The notes under the pieces: generated by a model
Told to the model about the DNA's origin: nothing
What the model saw: the letters and a program-made list of their open reading frames with translations, nothing else
Databases searched by the model: none
In this document: positions 7,528 through 16,426 of the stretch, piece after piece
Layout: each line of letters starts with the position of its first letter
Position numbering within the stretch: position 1 is the first letter of the stretch
Assembly (NCBI GenBank): GCA_003225315.1
Contig: QHZD01000043.1
Span: 1-48,984 of the forward strand
Length of the DNA: 48,984 nucleotides
Origin: Acidobacteriota bacterium
GTDB taxonomy: Bacteria; Acidobacteriota; Terriglobia; Acidiferrales; UBA7541
Reading direction: 5' to 3'
Position numbers and translations under genes: made by a program

Positions 7528-8784
7528 CTAGCCTCCCGCCTCGAAACGCAGAGCTTCAATGGGATCGACGGAAGCGGCACGATTCGCCGGATAGAGAGCG
7601 GAAAGGACGGCAATCAAGCCGAGGAGAGATACAGAAAGAGCGCCCAGCTTCCAGCTTGCGAGCAACCCTGCGAAAAACAGCGGCATGGGCAGCAGATTCA
7701 CGAGTGCGCAAAAACCGTAGGAGAGCAGCAACCCTGTGCCGCCGCTCAGGCCCACGACAATGACGGTCTCCAGAAAAAATTGCTTGAGGATGGATTCGCG
7801 TGTCGCTCCCAGCGCCTTGCGCACGCCGATTTCCCTCGTCCGTTCGCGGACGGAAACGAGCATTACGTTCATCACGCCCAGGCCGCCAAGAAAAAGCGTG
7901 GCAACTCCGACGGCGCCCATGAAAACTTCCATGCCCACGATGATCATGCGGTTGGCTTCGGCGTTTTTCACCGTGTCCCAGATGCTGGCGGCTTCTTTGT
8001 CGCGCGGATCAAAATTGTGCAGGCGCCCAAGCGAGCGGCGAATCTGCTTTACACAGTCAGGATGCGTCTCCAGTGACCAGGGCGCGACCAATAGCCGATC
8101 CACACTGTGCTCCACGGCTGGCGGCTTGTTAGGAAAATCGCGCCGCATCGAATTGAACGGGATAAAAACTTTCCGCACATCCGCGCCATCGTAGCTGGAA
8201 TTCTGTTCCTTCGGTTTCATGATGCCGATGACGGTATAGGGCGTCCCGTTCAATGAAATCGTCTGGCCTAGCGCTTCGCGTTCAGCAAAGAGCTGCTTTT
8301 TCGTGTCGCTGCCGAGAAAGGCCACGTTGCGTGCTTCGGCGTTGTCCTGTTCGTTGTAGAAACGGCCCTGCGCGACGGTGATGCTGCGAATCTCGGTGAA
8401 GGGCGGCAACGCGCCAACAACTTGCAGGTTTCCGCTATTGAACAGGCTGTGTACCTGGACGTTGTTGCCCAGCTCCGGCATGACGTATTTGCAAGCAGGC
8501 GATTCCTTCGCCACCTGGATGTAGTCTTCCTCCCTCCAGCGGATGAGCCGGCCGGAACGCGTCCCGCCAGCCTGCATGCTGGTGCGGCCGGCAAAAACGA
8601 TCATGACGTCTTTGCCGAAGGTCTCCTGGTTATTCTGGATGCCCTTCCCCAAGCCCTCGCCCGCCGCGACCATCACGGTGATGGAGATGATGCCCCACGC
8701 GATGCCGAACATCGTAAGCATGGTTCGGCGCTTGTGGGCCCAAAGAGTGGCCAGCGTATCCCGCAGTAAGTCCTGGAATGACAT
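7528..8784 (-). CDS. MacB-type ABC exporter permease, first of pair
   Basis: A 418-residue paralogue of the following permease with the same layout: N-terminal helix at about 22-42, MacB periplasmic core (about 45-285) and three C-terminal helices. It has GGLGVMNVMLVSVRERTREIGVRKALGATRES (within 7790-7890). The stem ends with the family-typical YPANRAASVDPIEALRFE. It lies 22 nt after the adaptor gene. The two permeases plus adaptor would form a tripartite exporter spanning the periplasm, but the operon carries no ATPase or outer-membrane channel gene. Confidence 0.9.
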   Translation of the reverse strand: MSFQDLLRDTLATLWAHKRRTMLTMFGIAWGIISITVMVAAGEGLGKGIQNNQETFGKDVMIVFAGRTSMQAGGTRSGRLIRWREEDYIQVAKESPACKYVMPELGNNVQVHSLFNSGNLQVVGALPPFTEIRSITVAQGRFYNEQDNAEARNVAFLGSDTKKQLFAEREALGQTISLNGTPYTVIGIMKPKEQNSSYDGADVRKVFIPFNSMRRDFPNKPPAVEHSVDRLLVAPWSLETHPDCVKQIRRSLGRLHNFDPRDKEAASIWDTVKNAEANRMIIVGMEVFMGAVGVATLFLGGLGVMNVMLVSVRERTREIGVRKALGATRESILKQFFLETVIVVGLSGGTGLLLSYGFCALVNLLPMPLFFAGLLASWKLGALSVSLLGLIAVLSALYPANRAASVDPIEALRFEAGG

Positions 8785-8806
8785 AGCGCTCCGCCCGTCG
8801 ATTTAG

Positions 8807-10045
8807 TTATTGCAGAACGACTTGCTGCTTCTCGTCGAGGCCGTCGAGGATCTCCGTCTTCACGCCGTTCGAAATGCCCAGCTTTACACTGAACTTTTTC
8901 TTGCCGTTTTCAGCTTTGGCGTCGGGAATTTCGACGGAAGCCTTGCGTTCTTTGTCGTAAATCAGCGCGGCTTCCGGAATCATCAGGACGTTTTTCTTCT
9001 CTTCGAGGAGGATTTCAGCGTTGGCGCTCATGTTGGCCTTGAGCTCGCCGCCGGGATTGGAAATCGAGACGCGCACCTCAAAGGTAGTGACGTTGTCCTT
9101 CTCCTTACCGAGCGGAGAAATCTTAGTAACCTTGCCGGTGAATTTCTTGTCCTTAAACGATTCCACGACGATGCGCGCAGGCTGGCTCAGAAAGACCTTG
9201 CCGATGTCGGCTTCATCGACCTTGCCTTGCACGTAGACTTCGCTGACGTCGCCTAGCGTCATGATCAATGTAGCCTGCGAGCCGAGCACCAGAATCGAGC
9301 TGACCGCATCGCCGATATTCACGTCGCGCGAAAGCACGAGCCCGTCAATCGGGCTCACGATCGTGGAGTTGCGCAGATCTTCCTGCGCGTTTTCCAGAGA
9401 AGCTCTGGCTTGCGCCACCTGCGCCTCACATTTGGCGATTTCCGCCTTGGAGACGGCCAAGTTGCGTTCCGCGCTAACCTGCTTGTTCAGCGCCAGCTGA
9501 TAATTTTTTTCCGCATCCTCAACGAGACTCTTGGACATCACGCCGTCTTTATACATTTGTTCGGCGCGCTCCATATTGAGCTTCAGGAAGGGCACGTCCG
9601 GCCCTTCCGCATCGACTTTGTTGCGCTCCAGCGTGGCTTTGGAAGAATCCAGCGCCGCCTCGGCAGCTTGCAAGTTCGCTCGGTACGCGCGCTCGGCGGC
9701 TTCGAGCTGAACTTTATCCAGTTCCGCGAGCAACTGTCCCTGCTTCACGCGATCGCCGTAATCGACGTAAAGCTTTTTCACGATGCCGCTGGCCTTGGAT
9801 TTGATCTCCACTTTGGAGAGCGGTTGAATCTTGCCTGTAGCGACCACCACGCGCGCCAGGTCGCCGCGTTCCACGGAAGCAATTTTGGAAGGGTCAATGG
9901 TGCGGCTGGGGCTGAGCGCCGCTTTGACGCCATAACCGCCGCCTCCGAGCACCACGACGGCGATCGCGCTCCAGATGATGCGGCGCCGTTTCTTGCCGTT
10001 TTTGCCGTTCTTCCCGTTTCCTAAGATATTGCCATTGCTGGACAT
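8807..10045 (-). CDS. MacA/HlyD-type periplasmic adaptor protein
   Basis: A 412-residue membrane-fusion protein. After a Gly-Asn-Lys-rich cytoplasmic lead (residues 2-19) comes one membrane helix (about 22-42). A lipoyl/barrel-sandwich half (ATGKIQPLSKVEIKSKASG), a long coiled-coil hairpin (about 105-215), the second lipoyl half (STIVSPIDGLVLSRDVNIGD) and a beta-barrel with membrane-proximal domain follow. It bridges an inner-membrane permease to an outer-membrane TolC-type channel. It is the first gene of an operon with two MacB-like permeases. Divergent from the kinase gene. Confidence 0.92.
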   Translation of the reverse strand: MSSNGNILGNGKNGKNGKKRRRIIWSAIAVVVLGGGGYGVKAALSPSRTIDPSKIASVERGDLARVVVATGKIQPLSKVEIKSKASGIVKKLYVDYGDRVKQGQLLAELDKVQLEAAERAYRANLQAAEAALDSSKATLERNKVDAEGPDVPFLKLNMERAEQMYKDGVMSKSLVEDAEKNYQLALNKQVSAERNLAVSKAEIAKCEAQVAQARASLENAQEDLRNSTIVSPIDGLVLSRDVNIGDAVSSILVLGSQATLIMTLGDVSEVYVQGKVDEADIGKVFLSQPARIVVESFKDKKFTGKVTKISPLGKEKDNVTTFEVRVSISNPGGELKANMSANAEILLEEKKNVLMIPEAALIYDKERKASVEIPDAKAENGKKKFSVKLGISNGVKTEILDGLDEKQQVVLQ

Positions 10046-10172
10046 ACTAGACCCCCGCTATTCGAGCCCCGCTGCTACAAGTGGATACGCAACTGAGGGC
10101 GAAAAGTTCCCCCTCCGCACTGCTATAGACGATGGGCGAGGCTTTCGGTCAGGTCCGCGCCATCCATGAAGT

Positions 10173-10201
10173 TTGACCATATTCGCGCGACGACCTATGA
10201 T
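10173..10201 (+). promoter_or_regulatory. putative sigma-70 promoter of the kinase gene
   Basis: TTGACC (10173-10178), a 17-bp spacer and TATGAT (10196-10201). This fits the housekeeping consensus well and predicts a transcript starting about 14 nt before the ATG at 10222. No Shine-Dalgarno sequence is visible in that short leader. Confidence 0.55.
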
Positions 10202-10221
10202 TCCGCGCACGGTCCCTCCCC

Positions 10222-12804
10222 ATGATTGGCAAGACATTCGCCCACTACTTGGTGTTGGATAAGGCTGGCGCCGGTGGTATGGGCGTAGTTTTTCGTGCGC
10301 GTGACGAAACTCTGCATCGCGACGTGGCCCTCAAGCTGCCTTCGACGAACGCGCTTGCGGATGGCGAACCCCGCAAGCAGATTTTGCGCGAAGCGCGTGC
10401 CGCTTCGGCTCTGAATCATCCGCATATCTGCACGATTTATGAAGTGGGAGAGGTCGACGGCCAGCCGTACATTGCCATGGAGTACATCGCGGGAGAAACG
10501 CTGAGCCATCACATCCCGCCCAACGGACTGCCCACAGAATTGGTGCTTGATTTTGGCGCGCAAGTTGCCGACGCCTTGGATCATGCTCATTCGCAGGGAA
10601 TTCTCCATCGTGACTTGAAGTCGGCAAACGTGCGAATGACTTCGTCGGGCCAACTGAAGGTGCTGGATTTCGGCCTGGCGATGAGCATCAAGGAGGCATC
10701 GCTCGAAGGAGTCACGCGTTCCACGAGCCTTGATTCAGGAAGCGTCGCGGGAACCTTAGCCTACGTGGCACCGGAGTTGCTTCAGGGAAAATCTCCGGAC
10801 GTTCGCACCGACATCTGGTCATTGGGAGTTCTGCTTTACGAAATGGCCGCCGGCGCGCTTCCCTTTCAAGGACGCACGGGATTCGAATTGACGACGGCGA
10901 TCTTGCGGGAATCACCGGCGGCATTGCCAACGCACGTAACTCCGGGACTCCGCGCAGTAATCATGCACTGCCTGGCCAAGGACCCGGGGAATCGCTACCA
11001 GCGCGCAAGCGAAATCCGCGCGGCGCTGGAAGCACTTCAATCGGACACTGGCGTTACTCCGCAGACGGCAGTCCCACTTGTACAAAAATCCGCGATTCGC
11101 TATCTACTATCAATCGCCGGCCTGCTTGCCGCAGCGGCGGCTCTCCTCTTCGCGTATGGCCGCTTCAGCAAGCCCAGTGGCGGCATGCAGACCGGCGGCA
11201 AGTTGCGGCTCTTTCTTTCGACCGAGGGAAACCTCAGCGGGCCAGCACTTTCGCCGGACGGCAAAATGCTCGCGTATGTTCAGGGGAGCGACAACAAGCA
11301 AGACCTTTATGTCAGCCGCCTCTCCGGCGGCGAGCATCTGCGCCTCACGAATGACGGCGCTCAGAAAGACGATCCACAATTCTCACCGGATGGCGAGAAG
11401 ATCGCGTTTGTCAGACACGCCGGCAACTCTAACCAGCCAGAGCTCTGCGTGATTCCCGCCTTGGGTGGCAACATCGTCCCATTGGTGTCCTGGGCCGAGA
11501 GTCCTTCGTGGTCCCCCGACGGCACCAGGCTTGCCTTCATCGTGAGGAAGCCAGGAGAAACGGAAGCTCTGGCCACGGCCCCTGCCGATGGTTCGGACAC
11601 GCACACTATCTTGAAGGGCGATGACGTCTATCCGTTTTTTGGGCGGGCTTCGTGGTCTCCAGACGGCAACCTCCTGGCAGCCTCCCGAAGTCGCGGTGGG
11701 ATGAATCGAGAGATTTGGACCGTGCCGGCACAGGGAGGAAACCCAGCGCGTTTGACGAAAGATGCGCAAGGCGTATTAAGCGATTCTCCGATTTTTGCCC
11801 CCGATGGACGCGGCATCATCCACCGTTCGAATCGCGGGGGTGCGTCCAACATTTGGTGGCAGCCGCTGGATGCAAAGCCACCCGCGCAATTGACGAGCGG
11901 CCCCGGCCCGGACACTCATCCCAGCGTCGCTCGAAACGGCACCATCGCGTTTCTCAATTCCCGCTCCCGGTTTTCATTGGTCCTTTATCCACTTTCGGGC
12001 GGCCCAGAGGCCACGCTTCTCACCGACTCCTCTCGCCTGTGGGCCCCGGCTTTTTCTCCGGACGGCAAGGAAATTGTCTATTCGCGCGATCAGCCTGATG
12101 GGTCATGGCATCTGTGGATCACTCCTGCGGAAGGCGGGCAAGCACGCCAAATCACATCCGGCAAAACTCCTGAAATCTATCCTCGCTTCGCGCCCGATGG
12201 CGCTTCGGTCCTCTTCAATACGTGGGGAACAGAACCACTGAGTATCTGGCGTGTTCCCACCAATGGTGGACCGGCGCGGCCTGCGACTTCGACGAGTGCC
12301 GGTAGCGACGCGTATGGCGATGTATCCCCGGACGGCCGCTCGATTGTCTTCTCACGCACTGAAAACAAAATCTCCCGCCTCTACGTCGCACCCGCGGACG
12401 GCACCGGCGAAGCTCGCCGCGTTATGGAAACTCCCGGTACGGTTCCGCGATGGTCTCCGAACGGGCAATGGATCAGCTTCAGTCCCAGCCGTAGTTTTTC
12501 CAGCGGTGTTTTTATCGTTCATCCCGATGGCACTGGTCTACGACGGCTTACGGAGACCGGTGGCTGGGCCGTGTGGTGGCCCGACGGAGAACGCATTGGT
12601 TTTCAAGTCGTAGGTCCGGATGGGAACCAGCAGATTCAGGTATACGACATGAAGTCCGGAGAAACGCGTACGCTCTCCAATGTGCATTTCGTGGGAACGA
12701 ATTTCCCTTTCGACATTTCGCACGACGGGAAAAAACTGATCACCACAAACTACCGGCACGTCTCCGATGAAATTTGGCTGCTCGAACCCGCCGAAAAAAA
12801 GTGA
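10222..12804 (+). CDS. Ser/Thr protein kinase fused to TolB-like beta-propeller
   Basis: An 860-residue PknB-type kinase. The cytoplasmic kinase domain (about 8-270) has GAGGMGVV, VALK, the catalytic loop HRDLKSANV (Ser where Pro is usual) and DFG in VLDFGLA. A single membrane helix follows (about 290-312), then an extracytoplasmic domain (about 335-855). That domain is built of WD40/TolB-like (PD40) repeats, recognisable by recurring LSPDGKMLAYV, FSPDGEKIAF and WSPDGTRLAF. The layout suggests sensing outside and phosphorylation inside; substrates are unknown. It is common in Acidobacteriota. A sigma-70-like promoter lies just upstream. No paired phosphatase gene is present. Confidence 0.93.
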   Translation: MIGKTFAHYLVLDKAGAGGMGVVFRARDETLHRDVALKLPSTNALADGEPRKQILREARAASALNHPHICTIYEVGEVDGQPYIAMEYIAGETLSHHIPPNGLPTELVLDFGAQVADALDHAHSQGILHRDLKSANVRMTSSGQLKVLDFGLAMSIKEASLEGVTRSTSLDSGSVAGTLAYVAPELLQGKSPDVRTDIWSLGVLLYEMAAGALPFQGRTGFELTTAILRESPAALPTHVTPGLRAVIMHCLAKDPGNRYQRASEIRAALEALQSDTGVTPQTAVPLVQKSAIRYLLSIAGLLAAAAALLFAYGRFSKPSGGMQTGGKLRLFLSTEGNLSGPALSPDGKMLAYVQGSDNKQDLYVSRLSGGEHLRLTNDGAQKDDPQFSPDGEKIAFVRHAGNSNQPELCVIPALGGNIVPLVSWAESPSWSPDGTRLAFIVRKPGETEALATAPADGSDTHTILKGDDVYPFFGRASWSPDGNLLAASRSRGGMNREIWTVPAQGGNPARLTKDAQGVLSDSPIFAPDGRGIIHRSNRGGASNIWWQPLDAKPPAQLTSGPGPDTHPSVARNGTIAFLNSRSRFSLVLYPLSGGPEATLLTDSSRLWAPAFSPDGKEIVYSRDQPDGSWHLWITPAEGGQARQITSGKTPEIYPRFAPDGASVLFNTWGTEPLSIWRVPTNGGPARPATSTSAGSDAYGDVSPDGRSIVFSRTENKISRLYVAPADGTGEARRVMETPGTVPRWSPNGQWISFSPSRSFSSGVFIVHPDGTGLRRLTETGGWAVWWPDGERIGFQVVGPDGNQQIQVYDMKSGETRTLSNVHFVGTNFPFDISHDGKKLITTNYRHVSDEIWLLEPAEKK

Positions 12805-12875
12805 AGTGCTAGTAGTGGGTGGATGTTAGGGAAATGAACTCCCGTTGGAGAAGAGCCGGGCTCAAAAACTTTGAG

Positions 12876-13258
12876 GGCGCAACCGGTGTTTAGCCTGTTG
12901 CGCCCTCTAACTGAGCCGTAAAGTTTCTAACCTTTTCGATTTCGTCCGGCGGCACAACCACCTTGCGGTAATTGCGCCCTCCAACCCGGCCCGTTCTGAC
13001 TTTTCGCTTCCCGGTTTTTGTCTCGCGGCACAACTCGCTGTTACGCTTGCTGCGCCGCTTCGACGAAACTGTTAAGTTACTGGTCTTCTCGAACCAACTT
13101 GGTCGCGTGACCGCCGTTAGGCTAGTCGCGCCTTCCAGACGAAACCGTTAAGGCTTCGAGCTTCGCGATTCAATCTCGCGGCGCGGCCGATGTTTAATCT
13201 TGCTGCGCCCTCTAAATTGATCCGTAAAGTTCTTAAGCTTCCCGGTTCAATCTGATGC
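12876..13258. repeat. five diverged tandem repeats of about 76 bp, each with a palindromic head
   Basis: Units start at about 12876, 12951, 13027, 13101 and 13180 (lengths 75, 76, 74, 79 and about 79). Each begins GGYRCRACC-like, passes a GTTA/GTTTA core to TGCGCC and then TCTAA, with CCGTTAAGTT or CCGTAAAGTT further on. Units 1 and 5 are the most alike, around 75% by eye. The head of unit 1 forms a perfect 11-bp stem (12873-12883 with 12897-12907). The array fills most of the gap between the kinase gene and the convergent P-type ATPase. No matching unit is obvious elsewhere in the window. Confidence 0.65.
12890..13147 (-). other. open frame without ATG inside the repeat array, possible gene fragment
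   Basis: An 85-codon open frame ends at TAA (12890-12892) and begins after an in-frame TAA at 13148-13150. It has no ATG and only weak alternative starts. The last 45 residues look protein-like: a basic stretch (KTGKRKVRTGRVGGRNYRK) and then VVVPPDEIEKVRNFTAQLEG, a plausible strand-helix ending. LEGAT occurs twice because three 76-bp units restore the frame. It could be the C-terminal remnant of a DNA-binding-like protein, or chance coding in the repeats. I do not call it a gene. Confidence 0.3.
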
Positions 13259-13370
13259 GCAAGATAAATGTTCCTCTTTTCGTCGTCAATCAAATTCGTA
13301 TCGAACACTTGTGCAAATCTGTGGACGAGTGTGCAAAAATCCCGCGCGGGCGTATACTTCGTTTGCATCG

Positions 13371-15794
13371 CTACAGTGAGGCTTTTCGCAGGCGAAGGGC
13401 ATTGGCGATGACGGACACGGAGCTGAAGCTCATCGCCGCGCTGGCAATCATCGGGCTCAGCAGCCAACCGAAAAAAGGAAAGAAAACGCCCGCTGCGACG
13501 GGAATTCCAATCACGTTGTAGAGAAAAGCGAAGGCTAGGTTTTGTTTGATGTTGCGAATCGTGGCGCGGCTCAGTTTGCGCGCGCGGACGATGCCGCGAA
13601 GATCGCCTTTCACCAAAGTGATGCCCGCGTTTTCAATTGCCACGTCCGTACCGGTGCCCATGGCGATTCCGACGTCCGCTGCCGCGAGCGCCGGAGCGTC
13701 GTTAATTCCATCGCCTGCCATCGCAACGATGTGGCCCCGCTCGCGCAGCCTTTTCACGATTTCACTTTTTTGCTGCGGCTGAACTTCGGCTTCGACTTCT
13801 TCGATTTGTAATTCGCGGGCGACTTGCATCGCCGTTTCACGGCGGTCTCCGGTGAGCATAACGATGCGGACACCATCGTCATGCAGCGCGCGAATCGCCT
13901 CTGGCGTAGATGCTTTGATTGCGTCGCTCAGGAAGAGCACACCGGCGAATCTTCCCTCAACGGCAACGAGAATTGGAGTAACCGCGGAAGACTTCGTTGC
14001 CTGGGCTTCCAGATCTTGAAGATTTGGCAAGTCAATCTGCCGCTCGCGCAGAAACGCGGCCGTCCCGGCGAGGATCTTCTTTCCGAGAACTTGGCCTTCC
14101 CCGCCGGAGCCCGGGACTGCGCGGAATTCTTTCGGCGAAGTCAGCGGAAGCTTTTTTTCTTGAGCTGCACGCACGATCGCGCGCGCCAAAGGATGCTCGC
14201 TGGGCTGTTCGACGCTTGCCGTTAGCGAAAGGAGTTCGTCTTTCGATAAGCCGGCAGCGTCGAACACTTGGATGCTGGAGACCGTGGGCTTGCCTTCCGT
14301 GAGCGTGCCGGTCTTATCCACGACCAGCGTGTCGACTTTGGCGAGCGTTTCAAGAGCTTCAGCGTTGCGTACCAGCACACCCGCATGCGCGCCGCGGCCA
14401 ACGGCAACCATAATGGACATCGGGGTCGCAAGGCCAAGCGCGCATGGGCATGCGATGATGAGCACGGACACAGCCGCCACCAGCGCGTGCGCAAAACGCG
14501 GCTCTGGGCCGAACAAGATCCAGCCTGCAAAAGAGAGGATTGCAACGGCGATCACCGCCGGGACAAAATAAGCCGCGACGCGGTCGGCAAGTCGCTGCAA
14601 CGGCGCGCGGCTGCGCTGGGCTTCGCTGACGAGTTTCACAATTTGCGCCAGCATCGTTTCGCTGCCGACGCGCTCCGCTTCCATGATGAAACTGCCGCTG
14701 GTGTTCAGCGTTCCACCGGTGACTTTATCGCCAGCGCCTTTTTCGGCTGGCATGGGTTCGCCAGTCACCATGGATTCATCGATGGCGCTCGCGCCTTCGA
14801 GAATGGCGCCATCCACGGGGATGCGCTCGCCCGGACGTACACGAAGTTTGTCGCCGCGTTTCACTTGATCGAGCGGAACGTCAGTTTCCGAGCCATCCGC
14901 CGCAAGCAAGTGAGCTTGCTGCGGCGCGAGATTCAACAGCGCGCGAATGGCTCCGCTGGTGCGCTGCCTGGCGCGCAATTCCAGTACTTGCCCGAGGAGA
15001 ACGAGAGTGATGATCACCGCCGCCGCTTCGAAATAAACCGGCGAGGCGCCATCCATTCCGCGGAAAGAGGCCGGAAACACTCGGGGGAAAAAAGTAGCGA
15101 TAACGCTTTCGAGGTACGCGGCGCCGGTGCCCAGCCCGATTAGCGTAAACATGTTCGGGCTGCGATTGACGAGCGAGGACCAAAAACGCTCGAAGAATGG
15201 CCATCCACCCCAAAGAACCGCCGGCGTGGCAAGAAAAAACTCGACTCCATTTCGAACGCTGGGCGTCAGATGGACGCCGACCAAGTCCCCCAGCATGGAA
15301 AGGAGCAGCAGCGGAAGAGACAGCACCGCGCTGATCCAGAAACGCAGCAGCATGGACTCGTACTCGGGGTCGGCTTCCACCTCCGCGAAAACGTCCATCG
15401 GTTCGAGGGCCATGCCGCAAATGGGGCAGCTCCCTGGACCTACCTGAATGATCTGCGGATGCATCGGACAGGTGTAACGAATCTTTTTTTCGTCAGTTGT
15501 CACGCGGGACGCGGCCGCCTCTGGGCGATGCGCCGCCCCGTGTTCCGCCGACGCGGAACCGTGCTGCATTCCTGCAACAGCGGGAGCAGCGAGAAACTTC
15601 TCCGGGTCGCGCGAAAACCGTTCGGCACAACCCTTCGAGCAGAAGTAATACCTATTTCCAGCATGCTCGATTTTGGCGGCGGCTTTTTCCGGAGTAACCG
15701 TCATTCCGCAGACGGGATCCTTCACTTTTGGCGGTGTGTTTAGGACAGCCAGTTCTGGAATCGGAGGCTTGGGCGCAGGCGATGAATCGGACAT
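13371..15794 (-). CDS. copper-type heavy-metal P1B-ATPase with YHS and HMBD metal domains
   Basis: An 807-residue CopA/SilP-like metal-exporting ATPase. In place of N-terminal CxxC HMA domains it carries a YHS domain (about 25-68; [14 protein letters not shown]) and a heavy-metal-binding domain (about 108-135; YTCPMHP, CPICGM). The core has the metal-binding helix [10 protein letters not shown] (about 450), the phosphorylation site [11 protein letters not shown] (about 491), an HP locus (EHPLARAI) and the hinge [10 protein letters not shown] (about 698). CPC points to Cu(I) or Ag(I). It exports metal from the cytoplasm. Divergent from a small ferredoxin-fold protein. Confidence 0.93.
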   Translation of the reverse strand: MSDSSPAPKPPIPELAVLNTPPKVKDPVCGMTVTPEKAAAKIEHAGNRYYFCSKGCAERFSRDPEKFLAAPAVAGMQHGSASAEHGAAHRPEAAASRVTTDEKKIRYTCPMHPQIIQVGPGSCPICGMALEPMDVFAEVEADPEYESMLLRFWISAVLSLPLLLLSMLGDLVGVHLTPSVRNGVEFFLATPAVLWGGWPFFERFWSSLVNRSPNMFTLIGLGTGAAYLESVIATFFPRVFPASFRGMDGASPVYFEAAAVIITLVLLGQVLELRARQRTSGAIRALLNLAPQQAHLLAADGSETDVPLDQVKRGDKLRVRPGERIPVDGAILEGASAIDESMVTGEPMPAEKGAGDKVTGGTLNTSGSFIMEAERVGSETMLAQIVKLVSEAQRSRAPLQRLADRVAAYFVPAVIAVAILSFAGWILFGPEPRFAHALVAAVSVLIIACPCALGLATPMSIMVAVGRGAHAGVLVRNAEALETLAKVDTLVVDKTGTLTEGKPTVSSIQVFDAAGLSKDELLSLTASVEQPSEHPLARAIVRAAQEKKLPLTSPKEFRAVPGSGGEGQVLGKKILAGTAAFLRERQIDLPNLQDLEAQATKSSAVTPILVAVEGRFAGVLFLSDAIKASTPEAIRALHDDGVRIVMLTGDRRETAMQVARELQIEEVEAEVQPQQKSEIVKRLRERGHIVAMAGDGINDAPALAAADVGIAMGTGTDVAIENAGITLVKGDLRGIVRARKLSRATIRNIKQNLAFAFLYNVIGIPVAAGVFFPFFGWLLSPMIASAAMSFSSVSVIANALRLRKASL

Positions 15795-15867
15795 ATCACC
15801 ATGTTAGATGAATTCCGGTTACCTGCGGATATGCCTCGAATTCCGCGGCGGCTGGTATAATGCCGCC

Positions 15868-16089
15868 ATGACCCTCGTCGAAGTTACCTACGAATTGCAA
15901 TCACCGCTGACGGAACAACAATTGCGGCATCTGGGCGAATTCGCGAACACGTACGGCTTGCGTCGGTTCCGCATCGACGAATCGAAGAAGCAGTTGTCGT
16001 TCGAGTATGACGCCTCCCGCCTGCGCGAAACGCAGGTGGCCCATGCGCTTGGCCAGGCACGCATCGCCGTCGCCCGCAGAGTGAATTAG
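15868..16089 (+). CDS. small HMA-like ferredoxin-fold protein lacking the CxxC motif
   Basis: A 73-residue protein whose strand-helix-strand-strand-helix-strand pattern resembles the HMA/CopZ metallochaperone fold: VEVTYELQSPLTEQQLRHL, then RRFRIDES, QLSFEYDASRL and a final helix. It has no cysteine at all, so the classical copper site (MxCxxC) is absent. I chose ATG 15868 because the fold starts there; an in-frame ATG at 15808 would add 20 unlikely residues. Divergence from the copper P-ATPase suggests a link to metal homeostasis, for instance as a structural partner or regulator. This is inference only. Confidence 0.65.
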   Translation: MTLVEVTYELQSPLTEQQLRHLGEFANTYGLRRFRIDESKKQLSFEYDASRLRETQVAHALGQARIAVARRVN

Positions 16090-16227
16090 TTTAAGGTTTG
16101 AGTGGTTAGATCGAATCAAATCTAAGAGCGGCTGTGAGTGCGGGCCAATTTCGCCTTGCAGGAAACTACTCTCTTGGCTTCCCAGCAGATTAACTAATGG
16201 TTCGGAAATTTCTGTCCGGCCTGCGGA

Positions 16228-16264
16228 AAAAAAGAGGGGCCCCCGCTTGGGATCGGGGGCCCCT
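16228..16264 (-). terminator. intrinsic terminator of the candidate ncRNA
   Basis: A perfect 11-bp stem (16264-16254 with 16245-16235, AGGGGCCCCCG) with an 8-nt loop is followed on the minus strand by CTTTTTTT. No coding gene on the minus strand ends here, so its presence supports a separate minus-strand transcript. Confidence 0.85.
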
Positions 16265-16426
16265 GAAGGCGCGTTTCAATTGCTGGCGTCGTTTTCACAC
16301 CAGCGCGTGGGGTCATCCATCCTAGCTTCCCTCTCAGAGGCAGGTGGGAACGATTTGCAAAAAGTGACAAGCAAGCCCCTTCCCCCTCGCTTGTCTCTCC
16401 TCACATTTCGTCATTTGAAACGCGCC
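16235..16426 (-). ncRNA. candidate structured non-coding RNA with its own terminator
   Basis: On the minus strand a 12-bp perfect stem (GGCGCGTTTCAA, 16426-16415, with 16279-16268) closes a domain of about 159 nt. Inside lie a 10-bp hairpin with one G-U pair (16395-16386 with 16375-16366, loop GGGGAAGGGG) and an 8-bp hairpin (16304-16297 with 16290-16282, A-rich loop). A further CCTC-TGA-GAGG hairpin lies between them. The domain is followed 3 nt later by an intrinsic terminator. No convincing protein is encoded here on either strand. The branched shape does not look like 6S RNA, tmRNA, SRP RNA or RNase P. Acidobacteria-restricted RNA motifs (Acido-1, Acido-Lenti-1) are possible matches that I cannot test. 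Confidence 0.6.

Noticed and set aside
12876-13258. Integron attC array or CRISPR
   Set aside because: Units are contiguous without cassettes or unique spacers, the core does not fit RYYYAAC/GTTRRRY pairs, and no integrase or cas gene is present.
14268-15143. 291-codon plus-strand open frame opposite the P-type ATPase
   Set aside because: Antisense to the best-conserved part of the ATPase; composition is that of a shadow frame.
16235-16426. Identification of the ncRNA as 6S RNA
   Set aside because: 6S RNA is one long hairpin with a central bubble; this domain is multi-branched with separate internal hairpins.
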